Assembly: GCA_028752905.1 (NCBI GenBank)
Contig: JAQNBH010000015.1
Span: forward strand, 13,158,036-13,222,035
Length of the DNA stretch: 64,000 nt
Direction: 5' to 3'
DNA from: Cladorhizidae sp. MBARI D1340-BT2
Taxonomy: Eukaryota > Porifera > Demospongiae > Poecilosclerida > Cladorhizidae
The notes under the pieces were generated by a model. That model worked only from the letters and a program-made list of their open reading frames with translations. It searched no databases and was not told where the DNA came from. Made by a program: the position numbers and the translations under genes. Shown here piece by piece: positions 1 to 12,200 of this stretch (position 1 is the stretch's first letter; each line of letters starts with the position of its first letter).

Positions 1-585
1 AAGTCAATGCGCAGTAATTTGCATTGGTCGCGTCCACACTGAATTTGAATTAAAATAATGCGCATTAATCTGGTCCACCTGAGTCAAAAACCAATATATA
101 TATTAAAGTAACTATATGCGAGTTTGCATTGAAAAGAATTCCACTCACTCACGTCTTCGTAATGCTGCAGTTAGGAACTTTGGAGCTAGCTGTACACTAT
201 CTGTGGCCTGCGGCCAAACTAGCTAGCTAGATTAACTATATAGCTAGAGAACTGTTGCTATGTTTATATGCCCTGCATCTGGACTTCTGAAGTTCGTGCA
301 GTCGTAACCTTCGTTGGCTCTGCCTTTCCCTCAGCTCTCTTCACTTTCTTCTCTGCAGAAAATGTTTCCTGCGCATCTGTAGTTAGCCGATCAGCAAGAA
401 AAGGATGCAAACAAACAAAAACTACAGCTACAGTAGATGATTTTGACTGACTTTGATAAGCTGATTATTTTTTGCTTCTTAAGGTTTATTTCTGTGCTAG
501 TGTGGATGCGATGAACGCACATTTACTTGAAGATAGGACCCAAGGCGCATTTTCACATCAGTTTAAGTGCAGTGTGGACATGCCT
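1..585. mobile_element. PIF/Harbinger-like non-autonomous element, copy 1 (left end cut by window)
   Basis: The right end GTGCAGTGTGGACATGCCT (567-585) matches the terminal repeat of the copy at 1321-2031 with one change and is followed by TTA (586-588), fitting the 3-bp TWA target sites of PIF/Harbinger. Near position 30 it carries GCGTCCACACTGA, also a sub-terminal motif of copy 2. Internal sequence near 340-390 is homologous to copy 2 but inverted. The open frame at 268-450 is element sequence, not a recognised gene. Confidence 0.6.
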
Positions 586-645
586 TTAGTAGCTACAGCT
601 TTTACATGAAACTCAAAACTCGTGGTTATGTTGGAGCACTAATTA

Positions 646-2215
646 ATTAAGTAGAATGGCTCAGCCACTCAGAAGATGCTCTGTACAAATCTAGTTGTTA
701 ATCACTAGTTAATTAAGTAGAATGGCTCAGCCACTCAGAAGATGCTCTATACAAATCTAGTTGTTAATCATAAGTAGATGGCTCAGTCACTCAGAAGATG
801 CTCTGTACAAATCTAGTTGTTAATCACTAGTTAATGCACTCAGAAGATGCTCTGTACAAATCTAGTTGTTAATCACTAGTTAATTAAGTAGCATTGGCAC
901 AGCCACTCAGACTGTACAAATCTAGTTGTTAATCACTAGTTAATTAAGTAGAATGGCTCAGCCACTCAGAAGATGCTCTATACAAATCTAGTTGTTAATC
1001 ATAAGTAGATGGCTCAGTCACTCAGAAGATGCTCTGTACAAATCTAGTTGTTAATCACTAGTTAATGCACTCAGAAGATGCTCTGTACAAATCTAGTTGT
1101 TAATCACTAGTTAATTAAGTAGCATGGCTTGGCCACTCAGAAGATGCTCTGTACAAATCTAGTTGTTAATCACTAGTTAATTAAGTAGCATCATGGCTCA
1201 GCCACTCAGAAGATGCTCTGTACAAATCTAGTTGTATTAAGTAGCATGGCTTATCCACTCAGAAGATGCTCTGTACAAATCTAGTTGTTAATCACTAGTT
1301 AAGTAAGTAGCATGAAGTAAAGGCCTGTCCACACTGCACAATAACTGGATGTGCATTGAGACACACTAGCTACCAAGAGAGTCTCAATGCGCGTCCAGTC
1401 ACGACGTCGCGTCCACACTGACATGACAATAAACCAAACGCGCATAAAAACCACTCCCCCTCCAGGAAAACTGCACCCACGTCACAATGCACAATGGATA
1501 CGGTGTTAGTTGTTGGATTTCTTCTGTTATGGACGAGATACCTACAGACACAAAGGAAGCATTTGCTGCAGAGGAGAAGAAGGATTTATAAATAGAAAAA
1601 GGCAATACAGTAGACGGATGGCGCTCCATGAACTCCATAAAAGAAGGCTGCGGCGGTAAAATTTTCGAAGTCTATTTTAGCTATAATAGTATTTAGCTTG
1701 ATCTTTGCCTGCTATAGGTCCTTTGATTGTGGCAATGATGGCTGACTACCAGCATCCATCTGTGCGCCAGGTTTGGTGCAAGCCACGCAGTAAGCACTGG
1801 TGGGAATCAGCTACAACTTCATAAATGATTCTGTTTATCTTTTAACGCGCACCCGCGTAATTAATTTTACGCTTGGATTTGTTGCTCTGGCTCGACTCAA
1901 ACCACCTATCGAGGTGGACTGGACCTAATGCGCGTTAGGTCCAAGAAATCTAATTCGCATTCAGTGTGGACGCAACGAACGCGCATTCGTTGAGATCTAA
2001 CGCGCATTCAGTGTGCAGTGTGGACAGGCCTTAAGTAGCATGGCTCAGCCACTCAGAAGATGCTCTGTACAAATCTAGTTGTTAATCACTAGTTAATTTT
2101 AAGTAGTATGGCTCAGCCACTCAGAAGACTCTGTACAAATATAGTTGTTAATCACTAGTTAATTAAGTAGCATGGCTTATCAACTCAGAAGATACTCTGT
2201 ACAAATATAGAGTAA
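646..2215. repeat. 66-bp tandem array, split by the 1321-2031 element
   Basis: Units carry CTCAGAAGATGCTCTGTACA and GTTGTTAATCACTAGTTAAT. About ten full or shortened units lie left of the element and about three right of it. It is in the DPP3 upstream intron or flank. Confidence 0.9.
1321..2031. mobile_element. PIF/Harbinger-like non-autonomous element, copy 2 (711 bp, complete)
   Basis: Perfect 19-bp terminal inverted repeats AGGCCTGTCCACACTGCAC lie at both ends, flanked by TAA duplications (1318-1320 and 2032-2034). An alternative reading is a 5-bp AAGTA duplication with 20-bp repeats. The element interrupts the 66-bp array. Several GCGCATT motifs repeat near both ends. No intact transposase is present; a short frame reading DEIPTDTKEAFAAEEKK near 1530-1590 resembles the inverted homologous stretch of copy 1. 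Confidence 0.75.
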
Positions 2216-2519
2216 GGTTTTCACCTGTTGTGGGAGGAAGACTAGACCAATAGCAGCTGCCTGGACTAGTGCTACCCACAGTAGCTATAGCCTTTGCACG
2301 GACCTCAAGCTCACTCTGAATCTGAGGAGGATGAAGCATATTTACGTGGTGCTGTTGAAAGAGGACTAGACTGGTAAGCTAGCCTAAGTTCTGGTGCTTA
2401 TAAAAGCTTTGTTTGTTCATGTCCAAGTACAGCCATTGAGCAACAGAACTCAAAGTGGCTCTCAAGAGTAGATAGCTAGCTTTAAATAGTCGACCAGATA
2501 AGGTAGTTCAATAAAGCTT
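2216..2519. other. Non-repetitive stretch, no gene recognised
   Basis: Mostly unique sequence. A small open stretch ending ERGLDW followed by GTAAGC (2290-2370) looks exon-like but matches nothing I know and does not fit the DPP3 sequence expected here. Confidence 0.4.
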
Positions 2520-3437
2520 TATGTATAGCAGCTAGTCTATATATGCTTGTATAGCAGCTAGGCTATATATGCTTGTATAGCAGCTAGGCTATATATGCTA
2601 GCAGCTAGGCTATATATGCTAGCAGCTAGGCTATATATGCTTGTATAGCAGCTAGGCTAGGCTATATATGCTTGTATAGCAGCTAGGCTATATATGCTTG
2701 TATAGCAGCTAGGCTATATATGCTAGCAGCTAGGCTATATATGCTAGCAGCTAGGCTATATATGCTTGTATAGCAGCTAGGCTATATATGCTTGTATAGC
2801 AGCTAGGCTATATATGCTTGTATAGCAGCTAGGCTATATATGCTTGTATAGCAGCTAGGCTATATATGCTTGTATAGCAGCTAGGCTATATATGCTAGCA
2901 GCTAGGCTTGTATAGCAGCTAGGCTATATATGCTTGTATAGCAGCTAGGCTATATATGCTTGTATAGCAGCTAGGCCATATATGCTTGTATAGCAGCTAG
3001 GCTAGGCTATATATGCTTGTATAGCAGCTAGGCTATATATGCTTGTATAGCAGCTAGGCTATATATGCTTGTATAGCAGCTAGGCTATATATGCTTGTAT
3101 AGCAGCTAGGCTATATATGCTTGTATAGCTGCTAGGCTATATATGCTTGTATAGCAGCTAGGCTTGTATAGCAGCTAGGCTATATATGCTTGTATAGCAG
3201 GTAGGCCATATATGCTTGTATAGCAGCTAGTCTATATATGCTTGTATAGCAGCTAGGCCATATATGCTTGTATAGCAGCTAGGCTAGGCTATATATGCTT
3301 GTATAGCAGCTAGGCTATGTATGCTTGTATAGCAGCTAGGCTATATATGCTTGTATAGCAGCTAGGCTAGGCTATATATGCTTGTATAGCAGCTAGGCCA
3401 TATATGCTTGTATAGCAGCTAGTCTATATATGCTTGG
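2520..3437. repeat. 26-bp tandem array
   Basis: Unit contains TATATATGCTTGTATAGCAG and CTAGGC; shortened units lacking CTTGTAT are scattered in it. About 36 units. Confidence 0.95.
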
Positions 3438-3654
3438 AACACTCGAGTATTGTAAGTTATAACTAACACACTTACTTACTGGCAGACTTTCCTGAAGGCT
3501 CACCAAGATTGATGACTTAAAACACAAAATGAGCTACTTTCGGGGCTCGTGACTCAGCATTTTTAAAAAATCCCACCGCCCCCTGAAAACAGCTTCCGGG
3601 CAAGCAGATGTGGTAATTGCTTAGGCTAAGCTAAGGCATTCAAAACCTTTGGGC

Positions 3655-4560
3655 AACTAATTATTGAAGTGTTCTCTATTAAACATTGTCAACTAGTTAT
3701 TGAAGTGTGTCCCTATTAAGCCTTCTTATTGAAGTGTTCTCTATCAAACTTTCAGCCGACTAATTATTGAAGTGTTCTCTATTAAACCTTCAGTGATCTA
3801 ATTATTGAAGTGTCCTCTATTAAACCTTCAGTGATCTAATTATTGAAGTGTTCTCTATTAAACCTTCAGTGATCTAATTATTGAAGTGTTCTCTATTAAA
3901 CCTTCAGTGATCTAATTATTGAAGTGTTCTCTATTAAACCTTCAGGCAACTAATTATTGAAGTGTTCTCTATTAAACCTTCAGTGATCTAATTATTGAAG
4001 TGTTCTCTATTAAACCTTCAGCCAACTAATTATTGAAGTGTCCTCTATTAAACCTTCAGTGATCTAATTATTGAAGTGTTCTCTATTAAACCTTCAGTGA
4101 TCTAATTATTGAAGTGTTCTCTATTAAACCTTCAGTGATCTAATTATTGAAGTGTCCTCTATTAAACCTTCAGTGATCTAATTATTGAAGTGTTCTCTAT
4201 TAAACCTTCAGCCAACTAATTGTTGAAGTGTCATCTATTAAACCTTCAGTGATCTAATTATTGAAGCGTTCTCTATTAAACCTTCAGTGATCTAATTATT
4301 GAAGTGTTCTCTATTAAACCTTCAGTGATCTAATTATTGAAGTGTTCTCTATTAAACCTTCAGTGATCTAATTATTGAAGTGTTCTCTATTAAACCTTCA
4401 GCTTATTGAAGTGTCCTCTATTAAGCCTTCAGTGATCTAATTATTGAAGTGTTCTCTATTAAACCTTCAGCCAACTAATTATTGAAGTGTTCTCTTAAAC
4501 CGTCTATGGACTAATTATTGAAGTGTTCTCTATTAAACCTTCAGTGACTAATTATTGAAT
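3655..4560. repeat. 38-bp tandem array in DPP3 intron
   Basis: Unit contains CTAATTATTGAAGTGTTCTC and TATTAAACCTTCAGTGAT. About 23 units; it ends about 90 bp before the DPP3 exon at 4653. Confidence 0.95.
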
Positions 4561-4652
4561 TGCTTAGTTATGCAGGGACGCTGCTAGTAACTGGGTATAT
4601 GCACATGTACGCAATGATACCGCTTTACCTTTTCTTTATAACTCGTCTCTAG

Positions 4653-4711
4653 GTACATCGGGTTCATCGAGTCGTATCAGGATCCATTTGGAGTGCGGGG
4701 TGAATTTGAAG
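4653..4711 (+). CDS. DPP3: DPP3 exon (YIGFIESY...)
   Basis: Acceptor TCTAG, donor G|GTAAAT. It enters in phase 2 (one base completes a codon), encodes [19 protein letters not shown] and leaves one G. This block is highly conserved in animal DPP3. It is the first DPP3 exon I can recognise in the window; the preceding exon was not found in 1-4650. Confidence 0.9.
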
Positions 4712-7700
4712 GTAAATAGTAATATCATAATCACATAACTCGGTGTTAATTGGTTGTTCAGTGCTCCTGGATGTCCAGCTCTCACCTTGATATGTACATT
4801 CCTGTTACTGCCTGTTGGTGGGGACCTCTTTTGTAGAGTGTCCTGTTGGCCGCTTTGTTTGTCACTGCCCCTCCCACTTCACCGGCAATCCCTGCTCCTC
4901 CCACTTCACCGGCAATCCTTGCGTCATTATATGCACTTGCATGACATCATCACTAAGTGAGACATGCAGCTAATTCTTGCTGTCCAAAAAGGGAACATGT
5001 TGCAATGTAGAGAGAGAGAGGATGACTTGTTTCAGCTCGTGACTCAACAGTTTTTATGGCGGCTAAACCAACCGGTTTGTGCAGTACCAGAGTCCACAGG
5101 AGTGCATTATATAGCATGTTTGTTGCTGGGCAGTGACGGATAAACAACTGTATTGCACAGCGACATAGCTCTCAGCCAGCTCACCTACCACTATCATAGC
5201 CAGCTCACCTACACCAGTTCACCTACACTATCATAGCCAGCTCACCTACACTATCATAGCCAACTCACCTACACTATCATAGCCAGCTCACCTACACTAT
5301 CATAGCCAGCTCACCTACACTATCATAGCCAGCTCACCTACCACTATCATAGCCAGCTCACCTACACCAGTTCACCTACACTATCATAGCTACAGCCAGC
5401 TCACCTACACTATCATAGCCAGCTCACCTACCACTATCATAGCCAGCTCACCTACACTATCATAGCCAGCTCACCTACACTATCATAGCCAGCTCACCTA
5501 CACTATCATAGCCAGCTCACTTACACTATCATAGCCAGCTCACTTACACTATCATAGCCACACTATCATAGCCAGCTCACCTACACTATCATAGCCAGCT
5601 CAGCTACAGTATCATGCAGTTCTCCCATCATAGCAGCTCTCCTCCTACCGTATTGGAGCCAGTTCTCCTTCCTATCACAGCTACTTCACTGGTGGCTCTC
5701 CTATCCTAGTCAGGTAAACCTAGATGAGTGTGAAGAGCTACTTCACTGGTGGCTCTCCTATCCTAGTCAGGTAAACCTAGACGAGTGTGAATTCACAGTG
5801 GTAGCCAAAGTGAGTTCTCTAGTATCACTCGCGCTAGCCAGAGTAAGCTGCATTGCACCTGTCATGGGATTTGTTGCGCTCTGAAGCGGCTGTGGCCACT
5901 TCACCTCTTCATGGAGTTCCATATATTCCAATATGCAAGGTAGCCTCTAACAACCAAGTTGCCACACCAACAGCCGTATTTTTTTCCACAGATGCTAGAA
6001 TAGAAAAGGTCTCAGCTTGTATGCTGATGCAGAAATAGAGACTACAGGCATCATTAGAAAGTGAGTGCAGAGAGTTATGAATTGCTATGCATTAAAATGG
6101 CATACAAGTGGAGCTTGTCCAATAGCTCCAGGAACACTCTCGGTGTGGTTTCAATAGTAGTATGCCAGTACTCTCATGAACCGGACTTTTATTGGTGGAT
6201 GGAGTAAAATGGACGTCTGGTGAAGGAGGCCCGCTTTCAGCCCCCACTTCCTTTCAGCCCCCACTTCCCCAGTGGGAGCGAGATTTTGTATTCCCATGCA
6301 TGGCTGTTTGGACGGTGTGTAGACCAACTATAAAATTGTTCAAGTTTTCTTACCTTACTTACTTCCTTTCCTCCTCCTTCCTTCCCTCCTCCTCCCTTCC
6401 TTCCCTCCTCCTTCCTTCCTTCCCTCCTCCTTCCTTCCTCCCTCCTCCTTCCTTCCTTCCTTCCTTCCCTCCTCCTTCCTTCCTTCCCTTCTCCTTCCTT
6501 CCCTCCTCCTTCCTTCCTTCCCTCCTCCTTCCTTCCCTCCTCCTTCCTTCCTTCCTTCCTTCCTTCCTTCCTTCCTTCCTTCCTTCCTTCCTTCCTTCCT
6601 TCCTTCCTTCCTTCCTTCCTTCCTTCCTTCCTTCCTTCCTTCCTTCCTTCCTTCCTTCCTTCCTTCCTTCCTTCCTTCCTTCCTTCCTTCCTTCCTTCCT
6701 TCCTTCCTTCCTTCCTTCCTTCCTTCCTTCCTTCCTTCCTTCCCTCCTCCTTCCTTCCTTCCCTCCTCCTTCCTTCCTTCTGTCCTCCTTCCCTCCTCCT
6801 TCCTTCCCTCCTTCCTTCCTTCTGTCCTCCTTCCCTCCTCTTCCTTCCTTCCTTCCTTCCTTCCTTCCTTCCTTCCTTCCTTCCTTCCTTCCCTCCTCCT
6901 TCCTTCCCTCCTCCTTCCTTCCCTCCTCCTTCCTTCCTTCTGTCCTCCTTCCCTCCTTCCTTCCCTCCTCCTTCCTTCCTTCCCTCCTCCTTCCTTCCTT
7001 CCCTCCTCCTTCCTTCCTTCCTTCCTTCCTTTCTTCCTTCTTCCTCCTCCTTCCCTCCTCCTTCCTCCCTTCCTCCTTCCTTCCTTCCCTCCTCCTTCCT
7101 TCCTTCCCTCCTCCTTCCTTCCCTCCTCCTTCCTTCCTTCCCTCCTCCTTCCTTCCCTCCTCCTTCCTTCCTTCCTCCTTCCTTCCTTCTTCCTCCTCCT
7201 TTCCTCCCTCCCTCCCTTCTCCTTCCCTCCCTCCTTTTTCTCCCATGCCTAACTTTCATAGCTTAACTTTCGTGCTGTAAATATATCCATCCATAAATCA
7301 ACCTTAATACCTGAAGACTCCAAATTTCCTCACAATACGCCATGACTTTCAGTTTCTTCATTACTTGTGTTTACATGGGAAAGGCAGCAACTTTGCTAGT
7401 GAAAACATGGTAAAGGTCATCATATCTAAGTGGTAATGGTCATCATATCTAAGTGGTAAAGGTCATCACTCTGAAAAGTGCTAAATGCCGCTTGTGGTTG
7501 TACATCATGCATGACAACAGTTGCAGGTTAGCAAATCGTCTCCTAACTGGACCAGGTAAGCTGCATGTGGACCATGAGTACTTGGTGGTCTCCTAACTAG
7601 ACCAGGTAAGCTTCATGTGGACCATGAGTACTTGGGGTCTCCTAACTGGACCAGGTAAGCTGCATGTGGACCATGAGTACTTGGTGGTCTCCTAACTGGA

Positions 7701-9117
7701 GGTAAGCTGCATGTGGACCATGAGTACTTGGTGGTCTCCTAACTGGACCAGGTAAGCTGCATGTGGACCATGAACTCTTGGTGAGAGCAGTAAGTTTTTA
7801 CCACTTTGCATGCAATTATAAGACAGAAGGAGGAGAGAATGTTTTGTACCACACCCTTGATGACCCTTTACCTTTAAAACTAGCAAGATTTAGGCTGTTG
7901 ATTCATGCAGCTAGCTCCTCAGTAAGACAAGCTCCTCAGTAAGACAAGCTCCTCAGTAAGACAAGCTCAGACTAGCTGTGTTCACATGGTGTACTTCACT
8001 GTCTCTTGAGAAGTGAGGAGGAAGACTAGCTATGTTCACATGGTGTACTTCACTGTCTCTTGAGAAGTGAGGAGGAGGACTAGCTATGTTCACATGGTGT
8101 ACTTCACTGTCTCTTGAGAAGTGAGGAGGAAGACTAGCTATGTTCACATGGTGTACTTCACTGTCTCTTGAGAAGTGAGGAGGAAGACTAGCTATGTTCA
8201 CATGGTGTACTTCACTGTCTCTTGAGAAGTGAGGAGGAAGACTAGCTATGTTCACATGGTGTACTTCACTGTCTCTTGAGAAGTGAGGAGTAAGAGACTA
8301 GCTATGTTCACATGGTGTACTTCACTGTCTCTTGAGAAGTGAGGAGGAAGACTAGCTATGTTCACATGGTGTACTTCACTGTCTCTTGAGAAGTGAGGAG
8401 GAAGACTAGCTATGTTCACATGGTGTACTTCACTGTCTCTTGAGAAGTGAGGAGCAAGACTAGCTGTGTTCACATGGTGTACTTCACTGTCTCTTGAGAA
8501 GTGAGGAGGAAGACTAGCTATGTTCACATGGTGTACTTCACTGTCTCTTGAGAAGTGAGGAGGAAGATGTGTTCACATGGTGTACTTCACTGTCTCTTGA
8601 GAAGTGAGGAGGAAGACTAGCTATGTTCACATGGTGTACTTCACTGTCTCTTGAGAAGTGAGGAGGAAGATGTGTTCACATGGTGTACTTCACTGTCTCT
8701 TGAGAAGTGAGGAGCAAGACTAGCTATGTTCACATGGTGTACTTCACTGTCTCTTGAGAAGTGAGGAGGAGGACTAGCTATGTTCACATGGTATACTTCA
8801 CTGTCTCTTGAGAAGTGAGGAGGAAGACTAGCTATGTTCACATGGTGTACTTCACTGTCTCTTGAGAAGTGAGGAGGAAGACTAGCTATGTTCACATGGT
8901 GTACTTCACTGTCTCTTGAGAAGTGAGAGCAAGACTTCGCTGTCTTGAAGCAAGAAGCAGCCATGCATGTATAGTGCTCACTTCTCAAAAGCACTAGAAT
9001 CAGATTATGAAACTTTTTTTAAATTTTACTTGCTTCAAAATAGGTAAAGCGTCTAAACACATTTTAGTTGTTATTATTGTTGTTACTGAACTACTAGTTC
9101 AATAGACATGGTGAAAG

Positions 9118-9207
<90 letters not shown>

Positions 9208-12200
9208 TTTATTACTTTATTACTTTATTATACTATTACTACTATTACTATTATTATTATTATTATTATTAATTTTTATTTATTTTTAAATGCCCTATGT
9301 ATCTATTGTGTGGAGGGGTGCTGTTGAATTCAATATCCATGCCACTTGCAGGATGGCCCAATGGTACCGTGGATAATGCCGGGATGAGTATGGTTGTCTA
9401 AAGTTCCAAGTGGCTACTCATCTAATCCTAGCCCTAACCTCATAGCCCTAGTCAGTATTAGGTGTGCAGAGCCTTGGACATGCGCAGGTGACGTCCATGG
9501 CTGGACACGTGTATGCTGCACGCGTGTTGTGCCTTGTGCTGTAAATCGAGTCCTGTGTTGTTGAATGCAATGGCTCAATTGGCAGAAGCCGATCAATGGA
9601 CCTCATAAATGAAATTTGAAGCCACACCTTAGCCACACCCTTTAGATAATGGTGTATGATGCAAAATCTACACAATTACAGCACGCCAGTTTATATATAT
9701 ACATATATTGCATCTATGTACAAGGCTTCGTTGCCGTGGTGAACAAGGCCATGAGTGAAAAGTTCGGTGTCCTGGTGACCTCTGCGGAACACCTCATTGG
9801 CCAACTTCCTTGGCCTTCGTCCTTTGAAAAGGACAACTTCCTGAAGCCTGACTTCACATCCCTCGACATAGTCACCTTCGCCTCCAGTGGGATTCCCGTT
9901 GGCATCAACATTCCGAACTGTGAGGAAAGGGAGCTTGGTCTCTCCTGATGGATTCCAATTTTTCTCTCTGTCCATATTTAGTGTGTTCTCCTTTGCATAA
10001 GTGTGTCATCCTTCTTTCTGCTTCATCGTCTCTCCCCAATCTCTTTCTTCTTCCCTCAAACCTCTCCTCTCTCTCCCGTACCTTCTCCCCTTCTCCCCTT
10101 CTCTCCCCCCCTCCCCCTCCATTGCCTCCATTATGCCTCTCTTTACTTACCTCCCCTCCTTCCTTTCTTTCCTCTCTCTTCCTCCACCATTAAGACGACG
10201 ACATCCGTCAAAATGAAGGCTTTAAGAACGTATCTCTTGGAAATGTTCTAACTGCCTCATTTCAGGACAGAGAAGTGCCCTTCCTATGTTCGGAGGATCA
10301 GGACATGTTCGGTCAGCTTCGAACCCCTGCCTTTGAGGTCCAAGTGGGTCTGCATGAGCTATTAGGACACGGATCAGGGAAGCTGCTCAGAAATGTGTGT
10401 TGCTTGCATGCTGTGTTGCTTGCATGCTGTGTTGGTTTGTTTCTTCCTTTTGTGGCATGCAATGCGTGTGTGAGTGTGTGTGTGTGTGCATGTGAGTGTG
10501 TGTGTGTGTGTGCACGTGTGTGTGTGTGTGCATGGTGCATGTGAGTGTGTGTGTTGTTTTTAACTCGGTGTTGCTGTCGGTGTTGCTGTTGCAGGATGAA
10601 AATGGAACTTTTAACTTTGACATATCCAACGTCGTGAACCCTTTGACAAACAAGAAGGTGTGGTCTCAATTAATGTCATGTGATGCTACTCCTACATGAC
10701 TATGCTGTGTGTTATAAACCCAATGCATTGTTGTATATATGCATCATGTGCCTCTGATTGCATCATATGACTTCACTGACCACATAATGTGACTTAAGTG
10801 ACTGTATCATGTGACTTAAGTGACTGCATCAGGTGACTTAAGTGACTGCATCATGTGACTTAAGTGACTGGGCCATGTTAACTCACTGACTGCATCACAT
10901 GACCTCACTGGCTGCATCACGTGACCTCACTGACTGCATCACGCGACCTCGCTGACCGCACCATGTGACCTTACTGACTGCATCACGTGACCTCACTGAC
11001 TGCATTACGTGACCTCACCGACTGCATCATGTGACTTCGCTGACCACATCATGTGACTTAAGTGACTGCATCGTGTGACTTAAGTGACTGCACCGTGTGA
11101 CTTAAGTGACTGGGCCATGTTACCTCACTGACTGCATCACGTGACCTCACTGACTGCATCACGTGACCTCACTGACCTCACCATGTGACCTCATCGACTG
11201 CATCACGTGACTTCACTGACTACATCATCTGCCCACGCTGGTGACTTTGCTGACTGCATCATGTCCTCCTACTGACACCTTGTGGCTATCACGTGGTCCT
11301 CAACCGTGTGGCTCCACTGGTGTCAGTTGGCCTAGCCACTGTATCATAAATGCCACCCAGCTGCATCATGTGACCACACTGACATTATCAATATGCAGGT
11401 GAAGAGCTGGTACGGTCCAGGCGATACTTGGGACACAAAGTTCCGGTCGCTGGCCTCTCCCTACGAGGAATGCAGGGCGGAGTGTGTGGGTCTCTACCTC
11501 AGTCTCTCCGCTGAAGTGCTTAAGTAGGTGAAGACCAGAGAGTGCCTCCCTCCATATATTGATTGGTTTGGCTTGGTTTTAAGTCCTTTTATATCTATCT
11601 ATCTATCTACCTATCTCTGTTCTTTCTCCCGCATAGCTTGCACACAATAGGTCCACCCATAACAATTCTAGTCCACAACACTTTATCGTGGGAAAAGCTG
11701 TGGGCAAGTATTGCCAGGTGGGTAAGGTTTGTTGATTCAGTCTAGTTAGCTCGCGTGCTATTTTATAAGCTCAACAATTATGAGAATCTTGATCTTCCCT
11801 GCTGCTTGGTTTGTGGAGTTCTCCTGTGCAGCTGCTGCCAAGTCCTTGAGGGAGGCTGTAGCTGATCCTCTACCCAAGGAGCTGACTCTTAATACACAAA
11901 ACAACAACAATAGCAACAAGAAGGTGTGGCTTGTGCAGTGAATATACAACAAGGAAATAGTTAGAAGCACATCTCAACATTGCCACAGCCGACCGACTGC
12001 TCAACCAATTTACCAGTTAACATAATTTTAATTGGTATGATGACCTATTATGGGAGTGGTTTTGTGGTTTTGGAGGGCTTGCCGCCCGGGGGGAGGGGGG
12101 GGGGGTTAATTAGGGTCCTGGTTTGCTGTTCTATGTCAGGCTTGCTTGTTCTGCTGTCTGGTAAGGGGTCACATCAGCTGTTAACCACGGATACCGTTCT

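Noticed and set aside
2290..2370. Possible DPP3 upstream exon ending ERGLDW before GTAAGC
   Set aside because: The phase would fit the next exon, but the peptide does not resemble the conserved DPP3 sequence expected before YIGFIESY.
6192..7280. Reading frames of 295-362 codons on both strands (Ser/Phe/Pro; Arg/Lys/Glu/Gly)
   Set aside because: They translate the (TTCC)n tract; open frames on both strands follow from the repeat.
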